Position numbers and translations under genes: made by a program. Below are positions 26,093 through 35,528 of a DNA stretch of 64,000 nucleotides, in pieces (position 1 is the first letter of the stretch; each line of letters starts with the position of its first letter). The notes under the pieces were generated by a model. It did not search any database, had not been told where the DNA came from, and worked only from the letters and a program-made list of their open reading frames with translations. The DNA is from Paraburkholderia kururiensis (GTDB taxonomy: Bacteria > Pseudomonadota > Gammaproteobacteria > Burkholderiales > Burkholderiaceae): the NCBI RefSeq assembly GCF_034424375.1, contig NZ_CP139965.1, forward strand, positions 3,658,001 to 3,722,000, written 5' to 3'.

Positions 26093-26124
26093 AAAAAAAG
26101 CCCGAACGCTTTGGGTCCGGGCTT
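26093..26124 (-). terminator. Intrinsic terminator of the candidate sRNA
   Basis: The stem AAGCCCG (26098-26104) / CGGGCTT (26118-26124), read on the minus strand, runs into seven T's (26093-26099). No plus-strand or minus-strand protein gene ends here, so it must end a non-coding transcript. Confidence 0.8.
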
Positions 26125-26187
26125 AATCCACCAAAGGAGGAGGGTGGAGGAGACATGCTGAGGTGACGAACAACTCGATCACCGATG
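26093..26187 (-). ncRNA. Candidate small RNA with anti-Shine-Dalgarno C/U-rich loop
   Basis: A promoter, about 95 nt of structured sequence and an intrinsic terminator are visible, with no open frame that looks like a protein. The 5' hairpin GGTGA-t-CGA / TCGTCACC is followed by a single-stranded TCTCCTCC and a second hairpin CCACC/GGTGG (26128-26132 with 26143-26147) whose ten-base loop reads CTCCTCCTTT. The third hairpin is the terminator AAGCCCG/CGGGCTT with a T-run. CCUCC motifs exposed in loops are the hallmark of trans-acting RNAs that block ribosome sites, reported for Burkholderia cenocepacia sRNAs of the ncS27/ncS35 type (from memory). Exact ends are inferred. Confidence 0.65.
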
Positions 26188-26193
26188 AACACA

Positions 26194-26222
26194 ATTATAC
26201 GGACCGCGCTTGTGCAACGCAA
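26194..26222 (-). promoter_or_regulatory. Promoter of the candidate sRNA
   Basis: TTGCGT (26217-26222), a 17-bp spacer and a perfect TATAAT (26194-26199) on the minus strand. The predicted first base is near 26187. Confidence 0.7.
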
Positions 26223-26544
26223 GAAGATTTGCATTGCGAAATCCCCAACCACAATATGAAACGATGCGCTTCACACAGCGAGAAGTCCCACCCTCAAGGA
26301 AATCAGCCCGTTAGCGCCGGTCGCGGCCGAGGCGGCAGGCCCGGTCTAGAGTAAAACGCCTAAAGAATCGGGACGGCGGGCTATTGTTGGTTCACACGTT
26401 TTCGCGAAAAGGCAAGGCGGCGGTCTGATGAACTAACGTCCTGAAGCCAGGCGGGGACACGCCGGGAATGCCACGAAACACCGCTGAAGACGCCGGGCTA
26501 CAATTGCCGCCTTGACGTTTGAGCCGCACGGCTGGAGTACACGC
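26223..26544. other. Gene-free stretch between the sRNA promoter and the OsmC gene
   Basis: No open frame here looks like a protein. A TACAAT box at about 26500 lies about 40 bases before the OsmC start and may be its -10. Nothing else was recognised. Confidence 0.4.
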
Positions 26545-26964
26545 ATGGAATGCAAAGTAAGCTGGATGGGCGAAGGGATGGCGTTTGCCGCCGAAACCGG
26601 CAGCGGCCACCTCGTGACCATGGATGGCGCGCCCGAAGGCGGCGGTCGTAACCTGGCACCGCGTCCGATGGAAATGGTCCTGCTCGGCACGGGCGGCTGC
26701 ACGGCGTACGACGTCGTGATGATCCTGAAGAAGAGCCGCCAGGAAGTGAGCGGCTGCTCCGTGACGCTGAAGGCCGACCGCGCGAGCGAAGACCCAAAGG
26801 TTTTCACGAAGATCCACTTTCACTTCACGGTGACGGGCAAGAATCTGAACCCGGCCACCGTCGAGCGGGCGATCAATCTTTCGCACGACAAGTACTGCTC
26901 GGCGTCGATCATGCTCGCGAAAACGGCCGAACTCACGCACTCGTTCGATATCGTCGCGGTCTGA
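26545..26964 (+). CDS. OsmC family peroxiredoxin-like protein
   Basis: A 139-residue OsmC/YhfA-type protein. The two family cysteines are Cys52 (GTGGCTAYD) and Cys118 (HDKYCSAS); in OsmC and Ohr they reduce organic peroxides. The charge pattern and the ending AELTHSFDIV are nearer YhfA, whose role is uncertain, than Ohr. ATG 26545 has a GGAG at suitable distance; an upstream TTG start would add 11 residues without family similarity. Transcribed towards rnpB, with which it shares a terminator. Confidence 0.88.
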   Translation: MECKVSWMGEGMAFAAETGSGHLVTMDGAPEGGGRNLAPRPMEMVLLGTGGCTAYDVVMILKKSRQEVSGCSVTLKADRASEDPKVFTKIHFHFTVTGKNLNPATVERAINLSHDKYCSASIMLAKTAELTHSFDIVAV

Positions 26965-27029
26965 GAGCCGGACGGGCGGCTGCGTCCAGCCCGTATCGCT
27001 TGCACCGACGGCCGTTCGGTGCGGGCAAA

Positions 27030-27066
27030 AAAATGCCGGCGTCGGTAATCGACGTCGGCATTTTCT
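27030..27066. terminator. Bidirectional terminator between the OsmC gene and rnpB
   Basis: AAAATGCCG (27030-27038) pairs with CGGCATTTT (27056-27064), with a further GTCG/CGAC pairing inside. On the minus strand it follows the rnpB 3' end and runs into TTTTTTT; on the plus strand it follows the OsmC gene and runs into TTTTCTC. Confidence 0.85.
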
Positions 27067-27079
27067 CTGAATAAAGCGG

Positions 27080-27490
<411 letters not shown>

Positions 27491-27498
27491 GAAGCGCG

Positions 27499-27504
27499 AT
27501 CTTA
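27499..27504 (-). promoter_or_regulatory. Candidate -10 box of rnpB
   Basis: TAAGAT on the minus strand, about seven bases before the inferred RNA 5' end. No -35 with proper spacing was found. Confidence 0.4.
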
Positions 27505-27536
27505 ACATGTGGGGCAATCGATCATTTGCAACAGGT

Positions 27537-28526
27537 TCAGGCAAGCCGTGCCGCCTGGCGTTGCCGCCGTCCCTTGCGAAATACCGAGGGGTCGTCGTAA
27601 AACCCGGCAGTTTCGTTCGCGGCCCACCAGCCGGGAATGCCGAGCACGGGCAACGGCGCAAAGCGCTGACCGCTGAGTTCGGTGTCGCGCGCGACTGCCT
27701 CGCTCACGGCCGTGTCGAGCCATGCGTCGCGCTGCGGTCTATCCCACGAAAAATACGCGGCCGGCACCTCGACCACCCACGCGTGCGCCGTGCAGGCCTT
27801 GAACGGCACCATGAGCTTTTCGAGCAGCGCGTGCCCGAAGCATCGGACCTCGCAATTCTCGCCCCAACCGGCGCGGCACGCGACGAAAAGCGTGTGCCAG
27901 TCGAAGTTGCGCAACGCGGTTGTCTGCTCAAGGTTCGCGCTGGCGAAGATCACGGCGTTCTCGTCGAACAGCGTCAGCGCGTCCCGAACGCCGCCGCGCG
28001 TGGGGCCTACGCCGAGCGCGTCGATCTGCTCGGCCTGTCGTGCATTCAGGGCTGCCTTGATGCGCGGAAAGGAGAACCACGCCAGTGCGTTGAAGAAGTC
28101 ATGAAGGTTGTACCGCGTCGGCACGCAACCCGTGGCAGCGATGTGGGCCTCGTATGCGGTGCCGGCCGGCAGATCGTCCTGGGCGATGAACCCGAGCGGC
28201 CGGCCCCGGCCGGTGGTCTGCCCTGTTGCTCGTGCGTCGGCATTGAGTTCGGCGAGAAACGGTGCGTAGCCTTCGAGCGCCGCCCGCTGCCAGCGGACAC
28301 CGCGTGGGACGAACTGGTTGAACCACGGCTGCGACCAATCGATCTGGCCGAAGCTCCCCGGGTCGCCGCCACCGCGCCGGGCGCCCGCCGCCAGGCCACG
28401 ATTTGGCGGCTCGACCCGATCCGCAGACGCAAGCCGTTTTTGCGACTCGCCGATGGCCGCCAGGTCCATCGGCGTCACCGCGCCGGCCGTCTCCACCGCA
28501 CCACCCGCAACCGCCGTGGGCGCCAT
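27537..28526 (-). CDS. DUF3025 domain-containing protein
   Basis: A 329-residue protein of unknown function found next to pyrC in Burkholderia and relatives. The family motif RYNLHDFFNALAWFSFP (about residues 138-154) and the C-terminal GIPGWWAANE are present. No signal peptide or membrane segment is seen. The first about 60 residues are low-complexity, and a later ATG (MDLAAIGE, residue 20) is a possible start. It begins eight bases after the pyrC stop, so the two are probably one operon. The function cannot be read from sequence. Confidence 0.78.
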   Translation of the reverse strand: MAPTAVAGGAVETAGAVTPMDLAAIGESQKRLASADRVEPPNRGLAAGARRGGGDPGSFGQIDWSQPWFNQFVPRGVRWQRAALEGYAPFLAELNADARATGQTTGRGRPLGFIAQDDLPAGTAYEAHIAATGCVPTRYNLHDFFNALAWFSFPRIKAALNARQAEQIDALGVGPTRGGVRDALTLFDENAVIFASANLEQTTALRNFDWHTLFVACRAGWGENCEVRCFGHALLEKLMVPFKACTAHAWVVEVPAAYFSWDRPQRDAWLDTAVSEAVARDTELSGQRFAPLPVLGIPGWWAANETAGFYDDPSVFRKGRRQRQAARLA

Positions 28527-28534
28527 CGCCGCCG

Positions 28535-29596
28535 TCAGACCAGCCGCCAGCCGATCGACTCACCGCCGCGCAGCGGCACCACGGGCGTGTCGCCGGCGGC
28601 CACTTCGGCCGGCAGCGTCCACGTCTCGCGCCGCAGCGTCACGCGCTCGGTGTTACGTGGCAGACCGTAGAAGTCCGCCCCGAAGAAGCTCGCGAAACCT
28701 TCCAGCTTGTCCAGCGCGCCCGCCTGATCGAAGGCCTCAGCGTAAAGTTCGAGCGCATGCAGCGCCGTGTAGCAGCCGGCGCACCCGCACGCGTGCTCCT
28801 TGAGGCCCTTCGGATGCGGTGCGCTATCGGTGCCGAGGAAAAAGCGCGGGTCGCCCGACGTCGCGGCATCCACGAGCGCCACGCGATGCGTCTCCCGCTT
28901 GAGCACCGGCAGGCAGTAGTAATGCGGGCGAATGCCGCCCTGGAAGATCGCGTTGCGGTTGTAGAGCAGATGATGCGCCGTGATGGTCGCGCCGAGCAGG
29001 CCCGGCTTCGCGCCGTCCGCGCGGATGTAGTCGACGGCCTCTTTCGTCGTGATGTGCTCGAACACGACCTTCAGTTCGGGGAAGTCGCGACGCAGCGGCG
29101 TCATCACTCGGTCGATGAAGACCTTCTCGCGGTCGAACAGATCGATCTCGGCGTGAGTCACTTCGCCGTGGACCAACAGCGGCATGCCCGTTTCCTGCAT
29201 CGCTTCGAGCGTCTTCGCGCATTTGCGGATGTCGGTCACGCCCGCGTCCGAGTTCGTCGTGGCGCCAGCCGGATAGAGCTTCACACCGTGCACGAAGCCG
29301 CTTTCGCGGGCGCGGCGAATCTCGTCGGGCGGTGTGTTGTCCGTGAGGTAGAGCGTCATCAGCGGCTCGAAGAGCACGCCGGCCGGAATCGCGGCCACGA
29401 TCCGCTCGCGATACGCCTGCGCTAGCGCCGTGGTGGTCACGGGCGGCTTGAGGTTTGGCATGATGATCGCGCGGCCGAACTGGCGCGCCGTATGCGGCAG
29501 CACCGCGGCCAGCATGGCGCCGTCGCGCACGTGCAGGTGCCAGTCGTCGGGGCGGGCGAGGGTCAGGGTGTCGATGACGGGAGCGGAAGCGTTCAT
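28535..29596 (-). CDS. pyrC: Dihydroorotase (class II, zinc)
   Basis: A 353-residue enzyme closing carbamoyl-aspartate to dihydroorotate in pyrimidine synthesis. Zinc ligands His20 and His22 (DDWHLHVRDG), the carboxylated-Lys region GVKLYPAG, HGEV and EHITTKEA histidines, and the Asp in GTDSAPHP are present. Start 29596 gives MNASAPVIDTLTLARPDDWH; the frame is open 45 codons upstream but without homology. No clear purine-rich ribosome site precedes this ATG, which is unusual for the window. Confidence 0.95.
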   Translation of the reverse strand: MNASAPVIDTLTLARPDDWHLHVRDGAMLAAVLPHTARQFGRAIIMPNLKPPVTTTALAQAYRERIVAAIPAGVLFEPLMTLYLTDNTPPDEIRRARESGFVHGVKLYPAGATTNSDAGVTDIRKCAKTLEAMQETGMPLLVHGEVTHAEIDLFDREKVFIDRVMTPLRRDFPELKVVFEHITTKEAVDYIRADGAKPGLLGATITAHHLLYNRNAIFQGGIRPHYYCLPVLKRETHRVALVDAATSGDPRFFLGTDSAPHPKGLKEHACGCAGCYTALHALELYAEAFDQAGALDKLEGFASFFGADFYGLPRNTERVTLRRETWTLPAEVAAGDTPVVPLRGGESIGWRLV

Positions 29597-29742
29597 GGCA
29601 ACAGAGAAGGGAAACGGACCACGGGGACAGGACTGAAAGGCGGCGCGTACACGGCCACGTTCGGCATGAGCCTGAAACCTCGTCCACGGCACGCCGTGGA
29701 CATCGCGCAACAGTGAGAAACTGACAGCCATTTGGCCACCAA

Positions 29743-29785
29743 TTTTCCAATTTGACGCGCGTAGCTCGGTGCTATCCTTGGAAAA
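29743..29785. promoter_or_regulatory. Inverted repeat flanking a promoter in the pyrC/amidotransferase divergent region
   Basis: A perfect 8-bp inverted repeat, TTTTCCAA (29743-29750) and TTGGAAAA (29778-29785), encloses TTGACG (29752-29757) and reaches TATCCT (29773-29778), a plus-strand promoter with a short 15-bp spacer. The arms are 27 bp apart. It could be an operator for the amidotransferase gene or for both genes. Confidence 0.4.
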
Positions 29786-29834
29786 TCGTTATTGTACCGG
29801 GCCGCACCTAAGGCCCGCGCTCCGCTTCCGCACC

Positions 29835-30773
29835 ATGTGCCAACTTCTCGGAATGAACTGCGCCGCGCCGACGGACGTCACGTTCTCCTTCACCGGTTTT
29901 GCGGCGCGCGGCGGCGTCACCGATCACCACGCCGACGGCTGGGGCATCGCGTTCTTCGAGGACAAGGCCTGCCGGCTCTTCATCGACCACCAGTCGTCCG
30001 CCACTTCACCGCTCGCCGAGATGGTGAAGCTCTATCCGATCAAATCGAAGAACACCATCGCGCATATTCGCAAGGCGACGCAGGGGCACATCCTGCTCGA
30101 GAATTGCCATCCGTTTCTGCGCGAACTGTGGGGCCGCCACTGGATCTTCGCCCACAACGGCGACCTGCAGGGCTACCGCCCCGCCCTTTGCGGCGTCTAC
30201 CAGCCGGTGGGCACGACAGACAGCGAACTGGCGTTCTGCGCGATTCTCGAAGGGCTGCGCAAGGCGTTTCCCGGCGCACAGCCGCCGCTCGAGGAACTCT
30301 TCGATGCCGTCGCGTCGCTCACACGCGAGATCACCCAGTACGGCGTATTCAACTTCCTGATGTCGAACGGCCAGGCGCTCTTCGCGCACTGCTCGACGCA
30401 TCTGCACTACCTGGTGCGCAGCTGGCCGTTTTCGACAGCCCATCTCGTGGACGCCGACGTTTCCATCGACTTCGCCAAATACACCACGCCGGAGGACCGC
30501 GTCGCCGTCATCGCCACGCAGCCGCTCACGGACGACGAGGTCTGGACGCGCTTTGCGCCCGGCGACCTGCTGATGTTCCAGCACGGGGAAGTGATTGCGC
30601 GCACGAACGTGCCGGTGCCGGCTTCGGTGCTGGAGAAACTGCGCCATCCGGAGTGCGACAAGTCCGCGTCGGCCAGCACGGTTGCGCAGGCGGCGCAGGT
30701 GCAAGCAAAGATGGAAGCCGAAGCGGCCGTGGATTTCGAAGCGGACGACGACCGGGCGGCCGTCGAGTCTTGA
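29835..30773 (+). CDS. Class II glutamine amidotransferase (YafJ-like)
   Basis: A 312-residue Ntn hydrolase. Start 29835 puts cysteine at position 2 (MCQLLGMNC), the nucleophile exposed after methionine removal, which decides the start. Motifs ADGWGIAF, IAHIRKAT, NCHPF and FAHNGDL form the glutaminase site. There is no synthase domain, so it releases ammonia for, or deglutaminates, an unknown partner. The last about 45 residues are Ala/Glu/Asp-rich and dispensable-looking. E. coli YafJ is the reference; its role is unknown. Confidence 0.88.
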   Translation: MCQLLGMNCAAPTDVTFSFTGFAARGGVTDHHADGWGIAFFEDKACRLFIDHQSSATSPLAEMVKLYPIKSKNTIAHIRKATQGHILLENCHPFLRELWGRHWIFAHNGDLQGYRPALCGVYQPVGTTDSELAFCAILEGLRKAFPGAQPPLEELFDAVASLTREITQYGVFNFLMSNGQALFAHCSTHLHYLVRSWPFSTAHLVDADVSIDFAKYTTPEDRVAVIATQPLTDDEVWTRFAPGDLLMFQHGEVIARTNVPVPASVLEKLRHPECDKSASASTVAQAAQVQAKMEAEAAVDFEADDDRAAVES

Positions 30774-30816
30774 ACGGCGTACGCGGCCGCTCGAGCCGCA
30801 TACGCCGTAACAGCCC

Positions 30817-31542
30817 TCAGTGCAGGATCTTCGCGAGGAAGTCCTTCGCGCGGTCTGACTTCGGGTTGGCGAAGAAGTCTTCCTTGCGGTCGTCTTCCAC
30901 GATGACGCCCTTGTCCATGAAAATCACGCGGTGCGCGACCTTCTTCGCGAAGCCCATTTCGTGGGTCACGCACATCATCGTCATGCCTTCCTGCGCGAGC
31001 TCCACCATCACGTCGAGTACTTCGTTGATCATCTCGGGGTCGAGCGCCGAGGTCGGCTCGTCGAACAGCATTGCGATGGGGTCCATCGAAAGCGCGCGCG
31101 CAATCGCCACGCGCTGCTGCTGACCGCCCGAAAGCTGGCCCGGGTATTTGTCGGCATGCGCCTTGAGGCCCACGCGGTCGAGCAGCTTCACGCCCTTGGC
31201 CGCGGCCTCGTCCTTCGAGCGGCCCAGCACCTTCACCTGGGCGAGCGTGAGGTTCTCGGTAATCGACAGATGCGGGAACAGTTCGAAGTGCTGAAACACC
31301 ATGCCCACCTTCGAGCGCAGCTTCGACAGATTGGTCTTCTTGTCGCCCACGGACTGGCCGTTCACGAGGATCTCGCCCTTCTGGAACGGCTCGAGGCCGT
31401 TCACGGTCTTGATGAGCGTCGATTTGCCCGAACCCGACGGGCCGCACACCACGACAACTTCGCCCTTCTTCACTTCCGTCGTGCAGTCGGTGAGTACCTG
31501 AAAGTGGCCGTACCACTTGGAAACATTCTTGATGGAAATCAT
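30817..31542 (-). CDS. gltL: Glutamate/aspartate ABC importer ATPase
   Basis: A 241-residue polar-amino-acid ATPase. Walker A GPSGSGKS at about residues 34-41, signature LSGGQQQR, Walker B MLFDEPTSALDPE and H-loop CVTHEMGFA are present. The start overlaps the gltK stop (ATGA). It is the last gene of gltIJKL; length and motif spacing match E. coli GltL (241). Confidence 0.94.
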   Translation of the reverse strand: MISIKNVSKWYGHFQVLTDCTTEVKKGEVVVVCGPSGSGKSTLIKTVNGLEPFQKGEILVNGQSVGDKKTNLSKLRSKVGMVFQHFELFPHLSITENLTLAQVKVLGRSKDEAAAKGVKLLDRVGLKAHADKYPGQLSGGQQQRVAIARALSMDPIAMLFDEPTSALDPEMINEVLDVMVELAQEGMTMMCVTHEMGFAKKVAHRVIFMDKGVIVEDDRKEDFFANPKSDRAKDFLAKILH

Positions 31543-32219
31543 CTTGCGACCTTTCTCTGAAGACTCTTGACGAGGCCCGACGCCACCACGCAAATCACGA
31601 AGTAGCAAGCACCGGCGAACAGTACCATTTCGACCATCGTGCCGTCACGGTCGCCAATATTCGTCGCGGTGCGAAAGAAATCGGCGAGGCTGATCACGTA
31701 GACGAGCGACGTGTCCTGAAAGAGCACGATGGCCTGGGTGAGCAGCAGCGGCACCATCGCGCGAAACGCCTGCGGCAGCACCACGAGACGCATGGCCTGC
31801 CCATACGTCATGCCGAGCGCGAACGACGCGTTGACCTGACCGCGCGGCACGGCCTGAATGCCGGCACGAATGATCTCCGAGTAATACGCGGCTTCGAACA
31901 GCGAAAACGCGACGAGCGCCGACGCAAAGCGGATGTCGATATCGGGCGACAGGCCCAGCAGGTTCTGCAACACCTGCGGCACGATCAGAAAGAACCACAG
32001 CAGCACCATCACGAGCGGTATCGAGCGGAACACCGTGACGTAGCTCTTCGCGAACCATTCGAGCGGCTTCACGCCGGACAGGCGCATGAGCGCGAGCAGC
32101 GTGCCCCAGACAATGCCGATCACGATCGCGATGATGGTGATCTTGGCCGTGACCACGGCGCCCGTGGCGAGCGTGGGCATCGCGCCCGGAATGCCGCTCC
32201 AGTCGAATTGATGACTCAT
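31539..32219 (-). CDS. gltK: Glutamate/aspartate ABC importer permease GltK
   Basis: A 226-residue inner-membrane permease with about five membrane segments; the HisM-type coupling loop RAGIQAVPRGQVNASFALGM is near residues 118-137. Start ATG 32219 is six bases after GGAGG; a GTG immediately upstream (32222) is also possible. It overlaps gltJ upstream and gltL downstream, so translation of the three is coupled. Confidence 0.93.
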   Translation of the reverse strand: MSHQFDWSGIPGAMPTLATGAVVTAKITIIAIVIGIVWGTLLALMRLSGVKPLEWFAKSYVTVFRSIPLVMVLLWFFLIVPQVLQNLLGLSPDIDIRFASALVAFSLFEAAYYSEIIRAGIQAVPRGQVNASFALGMTYGQAMRLVVLPQAFRAMVPLLLTQAIVLFQDTSLVYVISLADFFRTATNIGDRDGTMVEMVLFAGACYFVICVVASGLVKSLQRKVAR

Positions 32220-32959
32220 CACTTGCCTCCGATGTAGCCTGGCAGCCGCGCTTTTTGCTCGACGAAACGCATCAGCGTCATCACCACGAGATTGATTACC
32301 ACGTACGCGAGCGTGACGGCGATGAACGACTCATACGTCTGTGCCGTGTAGTCGACGAGTTGCCGCGCCTGCGCCGAAAGGTCGAGCAGACCGATGGTGG
32401 ACGCCACCGCCGAGTTCTTGAAGATGTTGAGGAACTCCGACGTGAGCGGCGGCACGATCACGCGATACGCAACCGGCAACAGCACGTAGCGATAGGTCTG
32501 CCACTGCGTGAAGCCCATCGCGAGCCCTGCGGCGCGCTGGCCGCGCGGCAGCGCGTTGATGCCCGAGCGCACCTGCTCGCACACGCGAGCCGCAGTAAAG
32601 AGGCCCAGACAGATCACCGAAGCGGAAAAGAACTGCGCACCCGGCGGCAACTGCTTGAACCAGTCGCCCAGCGCCTTGGGCACGAGTTCCGGTATGACGA
32701 AGTACCAGACGAAGAACTGCACGATGAGCGGAACGTTGCGGAAGATCGCAACGTAGACGGTACCGATGCCCGCAAGCCACTTGTTCGGCACCGTGCGCAG
32801 CACACCGAACAACGACCCGACGACGAGCGCGATCACCCAGGCGACCAGCCCCACAGTGACCGTCACGCGCATGCCGGACAGCAGCCAGCCGAGGTAGGTC
32901 GTGGGCTCGCCGGTGGAAACCGGACTCAGCAGAATGCCCCAGTTCCAGTGGTAAGACAT
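32219..32959 (-). CDS. gltJ: Glutamate/aspartate ABC importer permease GltJ
   Basis: A 246-residue permease, the partner of GltK. Starts MSYHWNWGILLSPVSTGEPTTY, typical of GltJ with its periplasmic N-terminal part; about five membrane segments follow, with the coupling loop RSGINALPRGQRAAGLAMG near residues 131-149. Its stop overlaps the gltK start. A 78-bp gap with a strong hairpin separates it from gltI. Confidence 0.93.
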   Translation of the reverse strand: MSYHWNWGILLSPVSTGEPTTYLGWLLSGMRVTVTVGLVAWVIALVVGSLFGVLRTVPNKWLAGIGTVYVAIFRNVPLIVQFFVWYFVIPELVPKALGDWFKQLPPGAQFFSASVICLGLFTAARVCEQVRSGINALPRGQRAAGLAMGFTQWQTYRYVLLPVAYRVIVPPLTSEFLNIFKNSAVASTIGLLDLSAQARQLVDYTAQTYESFIAVTLAYVVINLVVMTLMRFVEQKARLPGYIGGK

Positions 32960-32973
32960 GGCGAAGACTCTCC

Positions 32974-33012
32974 AACAAAAAGAACGGAAGAAGCACAGGC
33001 TTCTTCCGTTCT
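32974..33012 (-). terminator. Intercistronic attenuator/stabiliser between gltI and gltJ
   Basis: A perfect 14-bp stem (32981-32994 with 32999-33012, loop of four) is followed on the minus strand by TTTTTGTT. Such hairpins after a binding-protein gene let most transcripts stop and protect the 3' end, so the periplasmic protein is made in excess over the permease (established for several ABC operons; inferred here). Confidence 0.82.
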
Positions 33013-33037
33013 GTTCAACGTAGGCGTTCGAGACTGC

Positions 33038-33931
33038 TTAGTCGATTGCCTTGTCGTTCGGGCTCTTGAAGAGCGCCTTCATGTCGTCGCTCTCCGGGAA
33101 GTTCAGGTTGAGGCCCTTCGGCGGGATCGGCGATTCGAACCACTTCTTGTAGATCTGGTCGGCTTCGCCCGACGTCTCGACCTTCGCGATCGCGTCGTCC
33201 ACCACCTTTTTGAACTCGGGATCGTTCTTGCGCATCATGCAGCCATACGCTTCACGCGATTGCGGTGCGCCCACGATCACGTAGTCGCCCGGCGTCTTCG
33301 ACTTCGCGCGTTCGCCTGCAAGCAGCGCGTCGTCCATCATGAACGCGACGGCACGGCCCGTTTCCAGCGTCTGGAACGACTCGCCGTGGTCCTTCGCGCT
33401 GATGATGTTCATGCCCAGGTTCTTGTCCTGGTTCATCTTGCGCAGCAGGCGTTCCGACGTGGTGCCCGCCGTCGTCACGACGGTCTTGCCCTTCAGGTCG
33501 GCGAAGTCCTTGATGCCCGAATCCTTCTTCGTCATCAGGCGCGTGCCGATCACGAAGATCGTGTCCGAAAACGCAGCCTGCTGCTGGCGCTCCAGATTGT
33601 TCGTGGTGGAGCCGCACTCGATATCCACCGTGCCGTTCTGCACGAGCGGAATACGATTCTGCGACGTAACGGGGATGAACTTGACCTTCAGATTCGGCAT
33701 GTTCAGCTTCTGCTTGACCGCGTCCACCACCTTCATCTGGAACTCGTACGAGTAGCCGATGACGTTCTGCTTGTCGTCGTAATACGAGAACGGAATGGAC
33801 GATTCGCGGTGACCCAGCGCGATCACGCCCGTGTCCTTGATCTTCTTCAACGTACCGCCTTCCTGTGCATTCGCGGCGCAGGCAGCGAAACCGAGCATGG
33901 CGAGAAGCAGCGCAGCTTTTTTAACCTTCAT
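33038..33931 (-). CDS. gltI: Glutamate/aspartate periplasmic binding protein
   Basis: A 297-residue periplasmic solute-binding protein. Residues 1-22 form the signal peptide (MKVKKAALLLAMLGFAACAANA, cleavage ANA-QE). The SBP_bac_3 fold follows with VIALGHRESSIPFSYYDD and the hinge motif VDIECGSTTNN, which binds the α-amino and carboxyl groups. AAGGAGATC precedes the ATG. First gene of gltIJKL. Confidence 0.93.
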   Translation of the reverse strand: MKVKKAALLLAMLGFAACAANAQEGGTLKKIKDTGVIALGHRESSIPFSYYDDKQNVIGYSYEFQMKVVDAVKQKLNMPNLKVKFIPVTSQNRIPLVQNGTVDIECGSTTNNLERQQQAAFSDTIFVIGTRLMTKKDSGIKDFADLKGKTVVTTAGTTSERLLRKMNQDKNLGMNIISAKDHGESFQTLETGRAVAFMMDDALLAGERAKSKTPGDYVIVGAPQSREAYGCMMRKNDPEFKKVVDDAIAKVETSGEADQIYKKWFESPIPPKGLNLNFPESDDMKALFKSPNDKAID

Positions 33932-33958
33932 TCTGATCTCCTTGGCTAGAACGGGCGC

Positions 33959-33964
33959 AGTGTA
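33959..33964 (-). promoter_or_regulatory. Candidate extended -10 of gltI
   Basis: TACACT preceded by TGA on the minus strand, 28 bases before the start codon, inside an AT-rich stretch unusual for the window (33960-34005). Confidence 0.4.
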
Positions 33965-34026
33965 TCAAAGTAATTTAACTGAAAGTTATTGTTGTTAACC
34001 ATGTCAGACCAACGCCTCCTGGTGCG

Positions 34027-34061
34027 CAAAAGCGGACGGCATCGTCGCGACGCCGTCCGCT
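34027..34061 (-). terminator. Terminator of the glutamate dehydrogenase gene
   Basis: AGCGGACGGC (34031-34040) pairs with GCCGTCCGCT (34052-34061); on the minus strand TTTTGCGC follows. It separates the dehydrogenase gene from the glt promoter. Confidence 0.75.
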
Positions 34062-34087
34062 TCCGGTAACACTCGCTGCAGGTTAAA

Positions 34088-35392
<1,305 letters not shown>

Positions 35393-35528
35393 GAACGCTC
35401 CAGCGGTCAACGAATGGTCGCCATTGTCGAAAATCGATGTGCCGAAATCCAATGCCGTTTGGTCATTGCGTTATGTTTTTCTTGCATAACGTCGGCAAAA
35501 GCGAAAAAGCCTGCCGCAGGCGCCACGC

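Noticed and set aside
25968..26252. 94-codon minus-strand frame covering the sRNA region
   Set aside because: The predicted peptide has no family features, contains the terminator hairpin inside its frame and has no ribosome site; promoter and terminator fit a non-coding RNA better.
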